Assembly (NCBI GenBank): GCA_003345545.1
Contig: PRDH01000009.1
Coordinates: 1 to 62,944, forward strand
Direction of reading: 5' to 3'
DNA: 62,944 bases
Source of the DNA: Candidatus Thorarchaeota archaeon
Lineage (GTDB): Archaea; Asgardarchaeota; Thorarchaeia; Thorarchaeales; Thorarchaeaceae
The translations under genes and the position numbers were made by a program. The notes under the pieces were generated by a model that searched no databases, was not told where the DNA came from, and saw only the letters and a list, made by a program, of their open reading frames with translations. Of this stretch, positions 34,987 through 44,424 are shown one piece after another; position 1 is the first letter of the stretch, and every line of letters starts with the position of its first letter.

Positions 34987-36066
34987 ATGGGGAGTCCAAA
35001 GGAATCTCTCATACTCACTAAAGGTCTAAGGGTGGCTGTTCTCATCGGAATCATCGGGATGGTTGGATCTGTTTATACTTGGCAGACTCCTATGTATCCC
35101 ATCTATCATATCTATGAGTATGAAGGTGATGTCATCCTGTTTGATGGCTTTCCTATGTTGGAGATCGCCGTTCCTCATGAAGGCAAGATTGTGATTGAGG
35201 GACTGACCACAAATGGCACCCCCATCATGATAGAGCTGTATGAGTCATGGCGGTCAAATGACCCAATCGCAACAATCGAGAATGTCACGGATATTCGAAA
35301 CGTCTTCCTGGCCGGAGCAGCATCCAAAGAAGCAAGTCCACCTGTCTTCCGCATATCCCGATACGATAATCAGTCAGTGCTTGTCAGCCTATCTATCCGA
35401 TTCTGGGGCACCTATCTCTCCACGGATTACCTAGTCGTGGGGCCAAGCATCTTCACGGTTCTTGTTATTCCCTTGCTCTACGCGATTCACAAACATTGGG
35501 GTCAGACGCCCACCAGACGCGGATGGGCAATACTCATCATCATAGTTCTCAGTGCCGGACTGATCACTCCAGTCTTGGTGTACAACTATAGTGGCTGGGG
35601 AACCATTCTCCGACACGATGACGTGCAGGATGTGCAGGTTCATAGCTTCTCCTTGAACACGACCAACCCGACTCATGAGTTCAATACATCCATTGAAACA
35701 GGCCCTGATGCCTTCATGAGGATTGCAAACTTCACTACAGGCAATGTTCCTGTAGCAATCACTATCATACTCGATAACGATAGTAGACAACTCAATCTAT
35801 CTAGTGTAAAGACAATCACACCTAGTCTGCTGCAGTTTGAATTTCCCAAGGAGAATGTTTCGGAACTCACAGTACGGCTCTCTCGATTAGCTCTCGATGC
35901 AACGGTCAATATGTCAATAGAAACCGTCCTGAATGTCTGGGAACCTTGGAATGACCCCTTGTTGTTCATTCTTTCAGCTTACATTGGGCTGATTGCGTTA
36001 ATTGCCGCAATTATCATTCCCGACGAGAAAGAGCATCTGGATTCCGACGTTCCTTCAGAATCATGA
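34987..36066 (+). CDS. Membrane protein with two beta-rich extracellular domains
   Basis: 359 residues. One membrane helix near 16-36, an extracytoplasmic domain (about 45-150), a helix at about 150-168, a short loop and a helix at about 178-200, a second beta-rich domain with many N-x-S/T sites (about 205-325) and a last helix near 328-350. The C-terminal tail is acidic. I recognise no domain; the sequon-rich outer parts are consistent with a glycosylated archaeal surface. It starts at an ATG with a weak GGT upstream. Confidence 0.7.
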   Translation: MGSPKESLILTKGLRVAVLIGIIGMVGSVYTWQTPMYPIYHIYEYEGDVILFDGFPMLEIAVPHEGKIVIEGLTTNGTPIMIELYESWRSNDPIATIENVTDIRNVFLAGAASKEASPPVFRISRYDNQSVLVSLSIRFWGTYLSTDYLVVGPSIFTVLVIPLLYAIHKHWGQTPTRRGWAILIIIVLSAGLITPVLVYNYSGWGTILRHDDVQDVQVHSFSLNTTNPTHEFNTSIETGPDAFMRIANFTTGNVPVAITIILDNDSRQLNLSSVKTITPSLLQFEFPKENVSELTVRLSRLALDATVNMSIETVLNVWEPWNDPLLFILSAYIGLIALIAAIIIPDEKEHLDSDVPSES

Positions 36067-36216
36067 TTGCAGACTGTCCACTACATTACAGTTCTGACTG
36101 GCCTGAGGTCTGCTGGTCTATGTTTGCCGTAGATCATGAATCCATTTTCCAGAGGCTTCATTAGCTTTATTTTCGTCTGAAGCATACTGAGTAGATGTTA
36201 GGAGGATGATTAGTAG

Positions 36217-36609
36217 TTGTCAAAAGGAAATCACTTGACAGCGCTCACCATTATAAAAAGTGTACATCTCTCTAGAGATGCTGTTTACTTCAGTATGGTC
36301 GGAACGATTTCTGTCTATTTTGGCATAGATCTGGCGAACTCGCTTCTCTGGATACTCCTTCTCGACCTGGCGCCTTTTGTTCTGCTCTGGGTGATGAAGC
36401 CGACCTGGGAATCCTTAGTATACGTGTGGGCGGCTTTGATGAGCATCTTGCTGCCGTTCTATTTTTCTCTGTATATTGGCAATACACCAATTACAGCGAG
36501 TATAATTGTGATTATCCTGCTGTCCATCTGTGAGTTACTCACTATCATCAAGATTGGCTATGATATTCTCCGCAACCAAGTCCGGTCATGGACAAGTGAA
36601 GCTGAGTGA
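36217..36609 (+). CDS. Small polytopic membrane protein
   Basis: 130 residues with four hydrophobic segments, including LLWILLLDLAPFVLLWVMKP and TASIIVIILLSICELLTIIK. A GGAGG at 36201-36205 is 11 bases before the TTG start. It ends 15 bases before the convergent giant repeat-protein gene. No family recognised. Confidence 0.6.
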   Translation: MSKGNHLTALTIIKSVHLSRDAVYFSMVGTISVYFGIDLANSLLWILLLDLAPFVLLWVMKPTWESLVYVWAALMSILLPFYFSLYIGNTPITASIIVIILLSICELLTIIKIGYDILRNQVRSWTSEAE

Positions 36610-36624
36610 GCTAATACAGGCTGA

Positions 36625-39600
36625 CTACGCCACGATCCTCACAGGCTTCAGGTTCACTATCCTGTGCTCGCCCTCGGCACTATCGTATTCCACCATGCCG
36701 ACCAGCTCGCCCTCTGCACCGGGTTGCAGTTCGAAATCTATCTCTGCTACGGAGATCGTATCCGGCTCCACTGTGCCGATGGTCTGTGTCTTGATGGCGT
36801 CAGTCAGGTCAGGAACACCCAGTATCACCTGCACGTTATGCATGGGAACCTTCGAGCCGTTCCGTATCACCACGCCAAAGATTACTTTTCCTCCTCGTAT
36901 CTTGTACTCCACAGCGACGTCCATTCCGGGTTCAAGGCCAAGACTTGCAGGTTCTGAGGTAGTGACATACTCCTTCACGAAGTACCTCTCCCGCATACGT
37001 TTGACTCCGACTGCCAGTACGAAGAGGCCTCCGAAGCCGAGGACGATTGGCCATATCCAATGCACGGTTGGCATGAAGTCTGCACCGTCAAGAAGCCCGT
37101 CTCCATCCGAGTCAGCCGATAACGGGTCTGTATGGTAGACCATCACCTCTTGATAGTCGTCCAATCCATCTAGGTCAGTGTCCGGCATTAAGGGGTCGGT
37201 CTTGTAGTTATTCCATTCTGCACCGTCGCTGAGCCCTTCACCGTCCGTATCGTTGTCCAATGGTTGCGTGTGGCTCGTGAAGATTTCGAAGTAATCCGTG
37301 AGACCATCCTCATCTCCGTCTCTTGAGTTCGGGTCGGACTTGTAGGTAATGACCTCTTCATTGTCTTTGAGGCCGTCGCCATCTGTGTCATTGGAGTCTG
37401 GATTGGTCCCAAGATTGAAGATTTCATCATAATCCGATAAGAGATCAAAGTCTGTGTCAAAGTATGCACCATTGGTGCGGTAGATCATGACCTCATCGTA
37501 ATCGCCAATTCGGTCATTGTCGGTATCATTCAGGAGTGGTGAGGTGCCAAACAGGAAGTGCTCTGCCCCATCAAGTAGCTGATCAGAGTCTGTATCTGGA
37601 TTGTCGATAATTGTACCTAGGGATATCTCTAGACCGTCATTCAGGTCATCATTATCGAGATCTGGATCAAGTGGCAGTGAGTTGTACACTCTCAGTTCAT
37701 CGAGGTTGCTCAGTCCATCATCGTCAGAGTCCCAATCACCATCCATTACTCCGGGATGAGTCATGTTCGTCAGAGGATTGGTATTGGTGAAAACGACTTC
37801 CTCATAGTCTGTGAGAAAGTCTGAGTCAGTGTCGCTGAGTAGGGCAGCGGTGCCGTAGTCCAGAATCTCTGCTCCGTCATCAAGAAGGTCTCCGTCCGTG
37901 TCTCTCATAATGGGCGATGTGCCATACTTGTCAACTTCATCAAAATCGCTTAGCCGGTCTCCATCTGTGTCCTGCTTGAGCGGGTCAGTAGCATAGTCGT
38001 TGATCTCTTCACCGTTCGTGAGTCCGTCTTGATCCTCGTCATCGTTATAGTCTGACACTCCATCACCGTTGGTATCTGGATTCCTAGGATTGGTTTCTGT
38101 CAGAACACACTCTTCCCAGTTCGTGAGTAGGTCCCTGTCCTCATCATCCATCCCATCGATCCTGCCATCTCCGTCTGTATCTGTCAGTCGAGGATTAGTC
38201 TGAGTCAGTACTATCTCATGATAGTTGGTAAGCATATCGCCATCTATGTCCCAGTCTGCATCAGAGACGCTATTCCCCTGAGTGCTAAAGAGTGTTGGAT
38301 CTGTCCCAGTTTTGTTCGTTTCTTGGAAGTCGGTCAAACCATCCAAATCAGTATCTGTTTCCCTCGGATTGGGGTACACCCACCTGCTCTCTATCATGCC
38401 GCTGATGTTGAAGGTCATGTACATACCATTGACCTCCTGATTGTCGAAGAGACCATCACCATCTGTGTCTGCGCGAAGCGGCGATGTGTTGTGGTTATTG
38501 AGCTCTGCGCCATCTCCAAGCCCGTCTCCGTCCGTGTCAAATTGGAGTGGGTCGGTTTCGAACACCTTAATCTCGTCATAGTCTGAGAGCAAGTCATTAT
38601 CAGTATCTGTATCATTCAATAGGGTATGCCATGTGAGAGCCTCCTCTGAGTCTTGTAGGCCATCCCCGTCTGTGTCTCTCGAGAGGGGATTGCTTGACCA
38701 ATAGAAGAGCTCGTCCCGATCACTGAGGCCGTCCCCGTCTGTGTCAGTCTTTGTCGGTGACGTTTCACTGATGAAAATCTCGTAATAGTCCGACAACAGG
38801 TCTCCGTCTGTGTCTATCAGAGTACAATTAGTTTCATACAGATATATCTCGTCAAAGTTGCTAATCCCATCAGCATCTTGGTCATCAAGGTCATCCGGAA
38901 TCCCGTCGCCATCTGTATCATTTGTGTCAGGTAGAGTCCGACTGTTGAACAGCTCATCTGCATCAGCAAGATTGTCGTGATCCGTGTCAGGGTCTAAGGG
39001 ATCGGTCCCATATGTGTTGACCTCATCTCCGTCACTGATGGTATCGAAATCGGAGTCCCAGTTCTCCCAGTCTGTGTCGTTCTCAATCTCTTCCTTGTCA
39101 TTCAGGCCGTCCCCATCAACATCTGCCTGGGTCGGGTCGGTTTCGTAAATCTGCCACTCCTCCCAATCTGAAAGTCCATCTCCATCAGTATCATTGAGAC
39201 TGGGATCTGTACCGAGGTCTAGCTCCTTCTTATCATTGATCAGGTCGCTATCCGTGTCTGGGCTATTGGGATCAGTACCGTAGTCATTCCACTCTGATCC
39301 ATCACTCAATTGATCTCCATCCGAGTCCCAAGCTGTTGGCAATGTCAGGGATACATAGACCTCCGTGTAATCATCCAGGCCATCTGAGTCGGAATCAGTT
39401 CCACTGAGGTCTGTATGCCAGGTAGTCCACTCGTCGAAGTCACTCAGACCATCGTCGTCCGAGTCTTTGTCAGTGGGCGATGAACCGGTTGTAAACGCCT
39501 CAAAACCGTCCAAGAGGCCATCTCCGTCAGTGTCCGGTGAGGTCGCATTTGAATGGTAGCCATAGATCTCGATGGCATTTGATAGCCCATCTCCATCATG

Positions 39601-42600
39601 GTCCAGTTGCCCATCTAGTGTTCCATTACCATAGGTTGAGGCAAGGAGTGGGTCTGTCCCTAGAAGATTGATTTCTACATAATCATCCAGCTGGTCACCA
39701 TCTGTATCTCTTACCGTGATATTGGTTCCATAGAGAATCTCGTCAAAGTCCTCGAGAAGATCTCCGTCCGTGTCACGAAACAATGGACTTGACCCGTAGA
39801 TCAATACCTCGTCCCCGTCATTAATGCCATCATCATCAGAATCAGCATCTCCCGCGTCCGTGTCATAGATGTCGACCTCATCGCCGTTACTCAGGGAGTC
39901 TCCATCACTATCATAGTCATAGTCAGGCACGCCATAGGTCATATTGTTGAGAGGATTCGTACCTGTGACGTTGACCTCGATGAAGTCACTGAGGTCATCA
40001 AAGTCAGAGTCAGAGTTCCATGGGTCTGTGGAGTAATCCTTGACCTCTTCTGAGTCAAGAAGTCCATCTTCGTCACAATCTGCTATAAGAGGTGATGTTC
40101 CATAGAAGTACTCCTCAGCATCATCGAGTCCATCTTGATCTGTATCTGCCTCAAAGGGTGAGGTTTCATTAGGGTCTACAATGCCGTTCACATTGACATC
40201 CTCTCCCTGTTCACCAAGGTGTGGCTCGTATATACCATTCTCATTTGCATCATACCAGCCATCGTAGAGGCCATCGTCGTCTGAGTCTGCACTTGTTGCA
40301 TTCAGACCCGAATCTATCTCAAGTCCATCTCGGATGCGATCTCCATCAGTGTCCCAGTTTGTGCAGTTCGTGTCGTAGGTCCGTATCTCTTGGATGTTAG
40401 TGAGACCGTCATGGTCCTGGTCGTCCTGCCCGTCGAGAATCCCGTCGTCGTCGATATCAGGGTTAGTAGGATCAGTGAGTGTGTCAAAGACCTCCTCCGC
40501 ATCTGTCAATCCATCGGAGTCTGTATCGGCAGCAAGTGGGTCGCAGTTGTGAAGGAGCTCATCCAGGTTGATGAGGTTGTCATTATCAGGGTCTTCCTCC
40601 CAGTCATACACACCGTTGTCGTTTGTATCGTTATACCGGGGGTCCGTTCCTGTCATCACGACTTCGAACCAGTTGGGGAGCTGGTCGTTGTCCTCGTCAT
40701 CATAATAATCAGATATAGAGTCACTATCTGAATCGGTCACATTGAACTTGGTACCAGTTATGTATAGCTCGGCCCCGTTTGACAGTTTATCTCCGTCGAA
40801 GTCCTCGTCATAATCGCTTATCGAGTCGTCATCTGAGTCTGGGTCATTCATGTCTGTATGGAGCAAGTACCACTCGTTCCCATCTTTGACTTTGTCGCCA
40901 TCTGTATCGGGATTTCTGGGCAGTGAGAAGGTGACGAAGAGCTCATCATAGTTTGTGAGCCCATCTAGGTCAGAGTCCTCAAGGTCGTCAGTGAGAGGTA
41001 GCCCGCCGGAGTCCGTGAGCGTAGGATTTGTACGTGTCAAGTAGATCTCCTGATAGTTCGTCAACCGGTCTCCGTCAGAGTCCCAGTTTCCATCCAGAAT
41101 GACTGCATCGAAAGTGTGGGGATTCGTAGCATCCCAACCATTCGCGAGATACTTTACCTCATCAGGGTCCTTGATGCCATCAAGATCAGTATCGACTCGT
41201 GTGGCATTAGTGCTATATGTCAGGACTTCCAACCCGTCTCCGAGTGTGTCTCCATCAGTATCGCTCTTTGTGACGTTCGTGTGCCATGTGTAGCACTCTG
41301 CATAATCACCGAGACCATCAAGGTCCGTATCAGCAGCATTGGGGTCTGATTGCCAGTAGTTGACTTCAAGTCCATCATCAATGAGATCGCCATCAGAGTC
41401 CGGATTCAAGGGATTTGTGTGATAGGTGTTTACTTCGTTCCCGTCACTGATGAGATCATTATCTGAGTCTGGGTCATCGACTTGAGTTCCATAGGTGACG
41501 TATTCTTCATAATCAGTAAGCCCATCGTCGTCTCCGTCGGCCTTCAACGGATCTGAATGCACGATCATGACTTCTTCGTAATCAGTCAACTGGTCATTAT
41601 CCGTGTCTTCCGAGAGCGGCGATGTCTTGCTAACCTTGACTTCATACCCATCAAGTAGCAAATCATCATCAGTGTCTGCATCGTATACGCCTGTGCCCAG
41701 CTGGATCTCCTTCCAGTTGGCAAGGTCGTCACCATCCTGATCATCATAATAATCAGTGGTACCATCATGATCGCTGTCGACATCATTAGGATCGGTCTTG
41801 GTCTGGCGAACCTCCTGAATGTTGGTCAGTCCGTCGCCATCATTGTCGTCTTGAGCATCATTGGTACCATCGTCATCGCTATCAGCTTCAGTGGGCAGAG
41901 TGAGGGTGATGTTGTTTTCCTCATAATCTGTAAGCGTATCCCCGTCAGTGTCTGCTGCGTTGGGATCCGTTCCAAGGTAAATCTCCTGCCAGTCGGTCAA
42001 TTTATCGTTGTCCGAGTCTGCAGAGCTAGGGTCCGTGCCATAAGTGATGACCTCTGCAAAATCAGAGAGCTTGTCAGAGTCTGTGTCTGACAAGAGGGGT
42101 GATGTGTCATAAGTGAGAACTTCATCTCCATCGTTCAAGCCATCGTTATCAGTGTCTGAATCATCATAGAGTGTGTCCTCAATGAGTAACTCCCGAGCAT
42201 CCGCAAGCCCATCGCTATCAAAGTCACGACCATAGGCTGAAACCGCACCACTGTTGGCACCGATGACAAACTCTTGTCCTCCAAATCCATCGAGGTCGCC
42301 ATAAGTCATGACATGGGTGAGCCCGGCGATGTTGGTCTGTAGGGTCCTCCAGCCCGTCGAATTGTACATGGTCACCATATTGTTCGTTGCCACAAGCACT
42401 TGAGCATTAGTCGTTGCACCAACATTAGGGAATAGTACCCTGTTGACCGCACCACTAAGGGTCCTGTTCCAAAGTAGAACGCCGCTCGAGTCATAGATGG
42501 TCAAGACGCTGGATGATGTGCCGAGAGCGAGTTCATGCCTCCCACCTGCCATCAGGCCTCCCACCTCAAGGGCAGTGATGCTGCCCGCAGCATTAACGGT

Positions 42601-43425
42601 ATAGGCTATAGTACCATCTGCATAGACAACGCTGATGGTTCCATTCTCAAGCCCTATAACAACATCAAGATTGCCAGCAGTAGTGAGGTCTCCAAGACGG
42701 ACAGCGCTAATTGCGGAGGCAGATGTCTTATTGAAGATGACAGCACCAGTGTCCTGCAGGAGGGTGAAGCGCTTTGTATCAGATGCAGCAAGGACCTCTT
42801 CACGAGTGTCAGCATCGATGTCAACTGCAGTCAGCAAGCGAATCTTGCCATTGCTCAGATGGCTCCAGAGCAGGGTGGCATCTACTTCGTAAGCGTATAC
42901 ATAGAAGTCATCGCAGCCAACTGCTATCTCCTCCAGGGCATCACCGTCAAGGTTTGCTGCCGCGACTACATGGACCGGCTCCGGCAGGGTGACATTCATC
43001 TGAACGAACTTGTCTGCTCCCACTACCAGGATGCCTGAAGATGTTCCCACGAGAATCTCCTTACCTGCAGCGGTAGTTCCATCTAAGGAAACAATGTTGT
43101 AGGGTGTGGCTCTGAGGTTCAACCGCCACAGAAGCGTACCATCATCATCGAACAGAGAGAGTGTGCCATTCTGAGAGATGACTGCCACCTCATCGTTAGC
43201 ATCAGAATCGAAATTACCCGCTGCGATGTCCACTATCTGATTGCCTGTAGTGGTCGACCATACCAGAGCCGTAGAGAAAGGAGCGATTTCAGATAGAGTG
43301 TATTGTCCTTGTGGGGATTGGATGTTGACTGGTAACTGGCTCGGATCAATCGTCAGTGTCTGACTACTTACGCCAGCGAGAACGCAAACGAACATAATGG
43401 CAATGATTGCATGATAGGTATTCAT
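36625..43425 (-). CDS. Giant surface protein: beta-propeller tip, TSP3-type Ca-binding rod, membrane anchor
   Basis: 2266 residues from ATG 43425, which overlaps the stop of the ABC ATPase gene (ATGA). Layout: signal peptide (MNTYHAIIAIMFVCVLAGVS); about 45-395, six or seven FG-GAP/PQQ-like propeller blades (NFDSDANDEVAVIS, NLDGDALEEIAVG, DLDGFGGQEFVIG); about 398-2113, a continuous run of 20-24 residue units such as DTDGDGLSDGAEWNNYKTDP, TSP3/calcium-binding type; about 2118-2140, a membrane helix (WIWPIVLGFGGLFVLAVGV); then a basic stop and a cytoplasmic beta domain of about 125 residues. Unit number, near 75, is estimated from length. It is last in the five-gene ABC operon. Calcium would stiffen the rod. 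Confidence 0.9.
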   Translation of the reverse strand: MNTYHAIIAIMFVCVLAGVSSQTLTIDPSQLPVNIQSPQGQYTLSEIAPFSTALVWSTTTGNQIVDIAAGNFDSDANDEVAVISQNGTLSLFDDDGTLLWRLNLRATPYNIVSLDGTTAAGKEILVGTSSGILVVGADKFVQMNVTLPEPVHVVAAANLDGDALEEIAVGCDDFYVYAYEVDATLLWSHLSNGKIRLLTAVDIDADTREEVLAASDTKRFTLLQDTGAVIFNKTSASAISAVRLGDLTTAGNLDVVIGLENGTISVVYADGTIAYTVNAAGSITALEVGGLMAGGRHELALGTSSSVLTIYDSSGVLLWNRTLSGAVNRVLFPNVGATTNAQVLVATNNMVTMYNSTGWRTLQTNIAGLTHVMTYGDLDGFGGQEFVIGANSGAVSAYGRDFDSDGLADARELLIEDTLYDDSDTDNDGLNDGDEVLTYDTSPLLSDTDSDKLSDFAEVITYGTDPSSADSDNDKLTDWQEIYLGTDPNAADTDGDTLTDYEENNITLTLPTEADSDDDGTNDAQDDNDGDGLTNIQEVRQTKTDPNDVDSDHDGTTDYYDDQDGDDLANWKEIQLGTGVYDADTDDDLLLDGYEVKVSKTSPLSEDTDNDQLTDYEEVMIVHSDPLKADGDDDGLTDYEEYVTYGTQVDDPDSDNDLISDGNEVNTYHTNPLNPDSDGDLIDDGLEVNYWQSDPNAADTDLDGLGDYAECYTWHTNVTKSDTDGDTLGDGLEVLTYSTNATRVDTDLDGIKDPDEVKYLANGWDATNPHTFDAVILDGNWDSDGDRLTNYQEIYLTRTNPTLTDSGGLPLTDDLEDSDLDGLTNYDELFVTFSLPRNPDTDGDKVKDGNEWYLLHTDMNDPDSDDDSISDYDEDFDGDKLSNGAELYITGTKFNVTDSDSDSISDYYDDEDNDQLPNWFEVVMTGTDPRYNDTNDNGVYDWEEDPDNDNLINLDELLHNCDPLAADTDSDGLTDAEEVFDTLTDPTNPDIDDDGILDGQDDQDHDGLTNIQEIRTYDTNCTNWDTDGDRIRDGLEIDSGLNATSADSDDDGLYDGWYDANENGIYEPHLGEQGEDVNVNGIVDPNETSPFEADTDQDGLDDAEEYFYGTSPLIADCDEDGLLDSEEVKDYSTDPWNSDSDFDDLSDFIEVNVTGTNPLNNMTYGVPDYDYDSDGDSLSNGDEVDIYDTDAGDADSDDDGINDGDEVLIYGSSPLFRDTDGDLLEDFDEILYGTNITVRDTDGDQLDDYVEINLLGTDPLLASTYGNGTLDGQLDHDGDGLSNAIEIYGYHSNATSPDTDGDGLLDGFEAFTTGSSPTDKDSDDDGLSDFDEWTTWHTDLSGTDSDSDGLDDYTEVYVSLTLPTAWDSDGDQLSDGSEWNDYGTDPNSPDTDSDLINDKKELDLGTDPSLNDTDGDGLSDWEEWQIYETDPTQADVDGDGLNDKEEIENDTDWENWDSDFDTISDGDEVNTYGTDPLDPDTDHDNLADADELFNSRTLPDTNDTDGDGIPDDLDDQDADGISNFDEIYLYETNCTLIDTDGDLLSDYYEIFISETSPTKTDTDGDGLSDRDELFYWSSNPLSRDTDGDGLQDSEEALTWHTLLNDTDTDNDLLSDYDEIKVFETDPLQFDTDGDGLGDGAELNNHNTSPLRADTDGDGLFDNQEVNGMYMTFNISGMIESRWVYPNPRETDTDLDGLTDFQETNKTGTDPTLFSTQGNSVSDADWDIDGDMLTNYHEIVLTQTNPRLTDTDGDGRIDGMDDEDRDLLTNWEECVLTETNPRNPDTNGDGVSDYNDDEDQDGLTNGEEINDYATDPLKQDTDGDRLSDFDEVDKYGTSPIMRDTDGDLLDDGAEILDYGTAALLSDTDSDFLTDYEEVVFTNTNPLTNMTHPGVMDGDWDSDDDGLSNLDELRVYNSLPLDPDLDNDDLNDGLEISLGTIIDNPDTDSDQLLDGAEHFLFGTSPLLNDTDNDRIGDYDEVMIYRTNGAYFDTDFDLLSDYDEIFNLGTNPDSNDTDGDGLKDNEEVITYKSDPNSRDGDEDGLTDYFEIFTSHTQPLDNDTDGEGLSDGAEWNNYKTDPLMPDTDLDGLDDYQEVMVYHTDPLSADSDGDGLLDGADFMPTVHWIWPIVLGFGGLFVLAVGVKRMRERYFVKEYVTTSEPASLGLEPGMDVAVEYKIRGGKVIFGVVIRNGSKVPMHNVQVILGVPDLTDAIKTQTIGTVEPDTISVAEIDFELQPGAEGELVGMVEYDSAEGEHRIVNLKPVRIVA
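37080..42232 (-). repeat. TSP3-type repeat-encoding DNA, about 5.1 kb
   Basis: The part of the giant gene that encodes the D-x-D-x-D-G-L units shows the same short phrases over and over on the plus strand (for example ccatctccgtctgtgtc variants). Units are imperfect, with Asn and Ser substituting for Asp, so the array is old rather than freshly duplicated. Long stretches of near-identical DNA make this region prone to collapse or expansion in assembly. Confidence 0.85.
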
Positions 43426-44423
43426 GATGTAGTTCCTCCAATCCCTTCCTCCTTCCATGGTTTGACTTGGAAGTAATCAAAGAAGTCCGACTCAACGAGT
43501 TCGACTCCGTCAAAGGGCATCTTCATCTCGTTGAGCCTCGTAATGACAGGCAACAGATGGTCAGCTGGTTCGTCGATGAAGAGTTTTACTGCGTTTCTTC
43601 CGGAGAGAGAGACATATTGTACATCTGGGATGGCCATGATGCGCCGCATGATTTCAGGTGTGAGTGCATGGAGTGTGACCCTTAGGCTCTCTCCCTTTCC
43701 TGGAAGAGTCGATATCAATTCCTCTGGTGTGCCGAATTGGCTGATCTCGCCCTCTTCAAGCAGGACCACGCGTGTGCAGTAATCAACAATCTCAAGGTCG
43801 TGGCTAATGATGACCATCGTTGTGCCGAGTTCGTGGTTGAGCATCTTGAGATAGTTGAGGGTTTCATGTCTGAGATGTGCATCAAGCCCAGTCGTGGGCT
43901 CGTCCAACAAGAGGACTGGCGGATTGTGAACCATGCCAAGGCATATTGAAACGCGTTTTCTCTCTCCACCGGAAAGTCTGTCCACACGCTTGGTCATTAG
44001 TTCCTCGTCAAACCCCAGGATTGAAAGGACACTTCTTGCCCGTTCCTCTATCTCTTTTGGTCTGAGTCCATAGCATCTTCCGAAGAACTGTGCATTCTGG
44101 AGCGGTGTGAACTCATAGTAAAGACTGAGATGCTCGAGCTGGGGGACGTATCCGACAAGCAGACTGATGAGGTTTGCCTTCTTGGTCACATCGTAACCGC
44201 CGACAAATGCCTGCCCGGAGGTTGGTCTTATCTGTCCTGTCAAGATTCTAAGGACGGTCGTCTTCCCTGCTCCTGAAGCTCCAATGACGCCGAGAAACTC
44301 CTTCTTGTTTGCAAAGAAGGACACGCCCTTCAATGCATAGAAGTCCCCAAAGGCCACCTTCAGGTCAATGATGTCAATCTCTCTGTAGGTTTCCTTTGAT
44401 GTACGTTCATTCCTCTTGCCCAC
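43422..44423 (-). CDS. ABC transporter ATP-binding protein with C-terminal domain
   Basis: 333 residues from GTG 44423, chosen because GGAGG lies eight to nine bases upstream across the end of the protease-like gene; GTG 44432 is also in frame. Walker A GASGAGKTTVLRIL, signature LSGGERKRVSICLG, Walker B VLLLDEPTTGLD and H-loop ISHDLE are intact. After residue 250 a ferredoxin-like C-terminal domain follows (LRVTLHALTPEIMRRI), as in DrrA-type exporters. It begins one base after the preceding stop and overlaps the giant gene's ATG, so all three should be translated together. It may heterodimerise with the ATPase at 48785-50464. Confidence 0.93.
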   Translation of the reverse strand: MGKRNERTSKETYREIDIIDLKVAFGDFYALKGVSFFANKKEFLGVIGASGAGKTTVLRILTGQIRPTSGQAFVGGYDVTKKANLISLLVGYVPQLEHLSLYYEFTPLQNAQFFGRCYGLRPKEIEERARSVLSILGFDEELMTKRVDRLSGGERKRVSICLGMVHNPPVLLLDEPTTGLDAHLRHETLNYLKMLNHELGTTMVIISHDLEIVDYCTRVVLLEEGEISQFGTPEELISTLPGKGESLRVTLHALTPEIMRRIMAIPDVQYVSLSGRNAVKLFIDEPADHLLPVITRLNEMKMPFDGVELVESDFFDYFQVKPWKEEGIGGTTS

Positions 44424-44424
44424 C

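Noticed and set aside
37080..42232. CRISPR-like regularity of the repeat DNA
   Set aside because: Units are protein-coding, imperfect and lack unique spacers of constant length.
36625..43425. Many open frames on both strands inside the giant gene
   Set aside because: They are shadows of the Asp-rich repeat (Val/Ile/Ser-rich on the other strand) with no start context; the long frame explains them.
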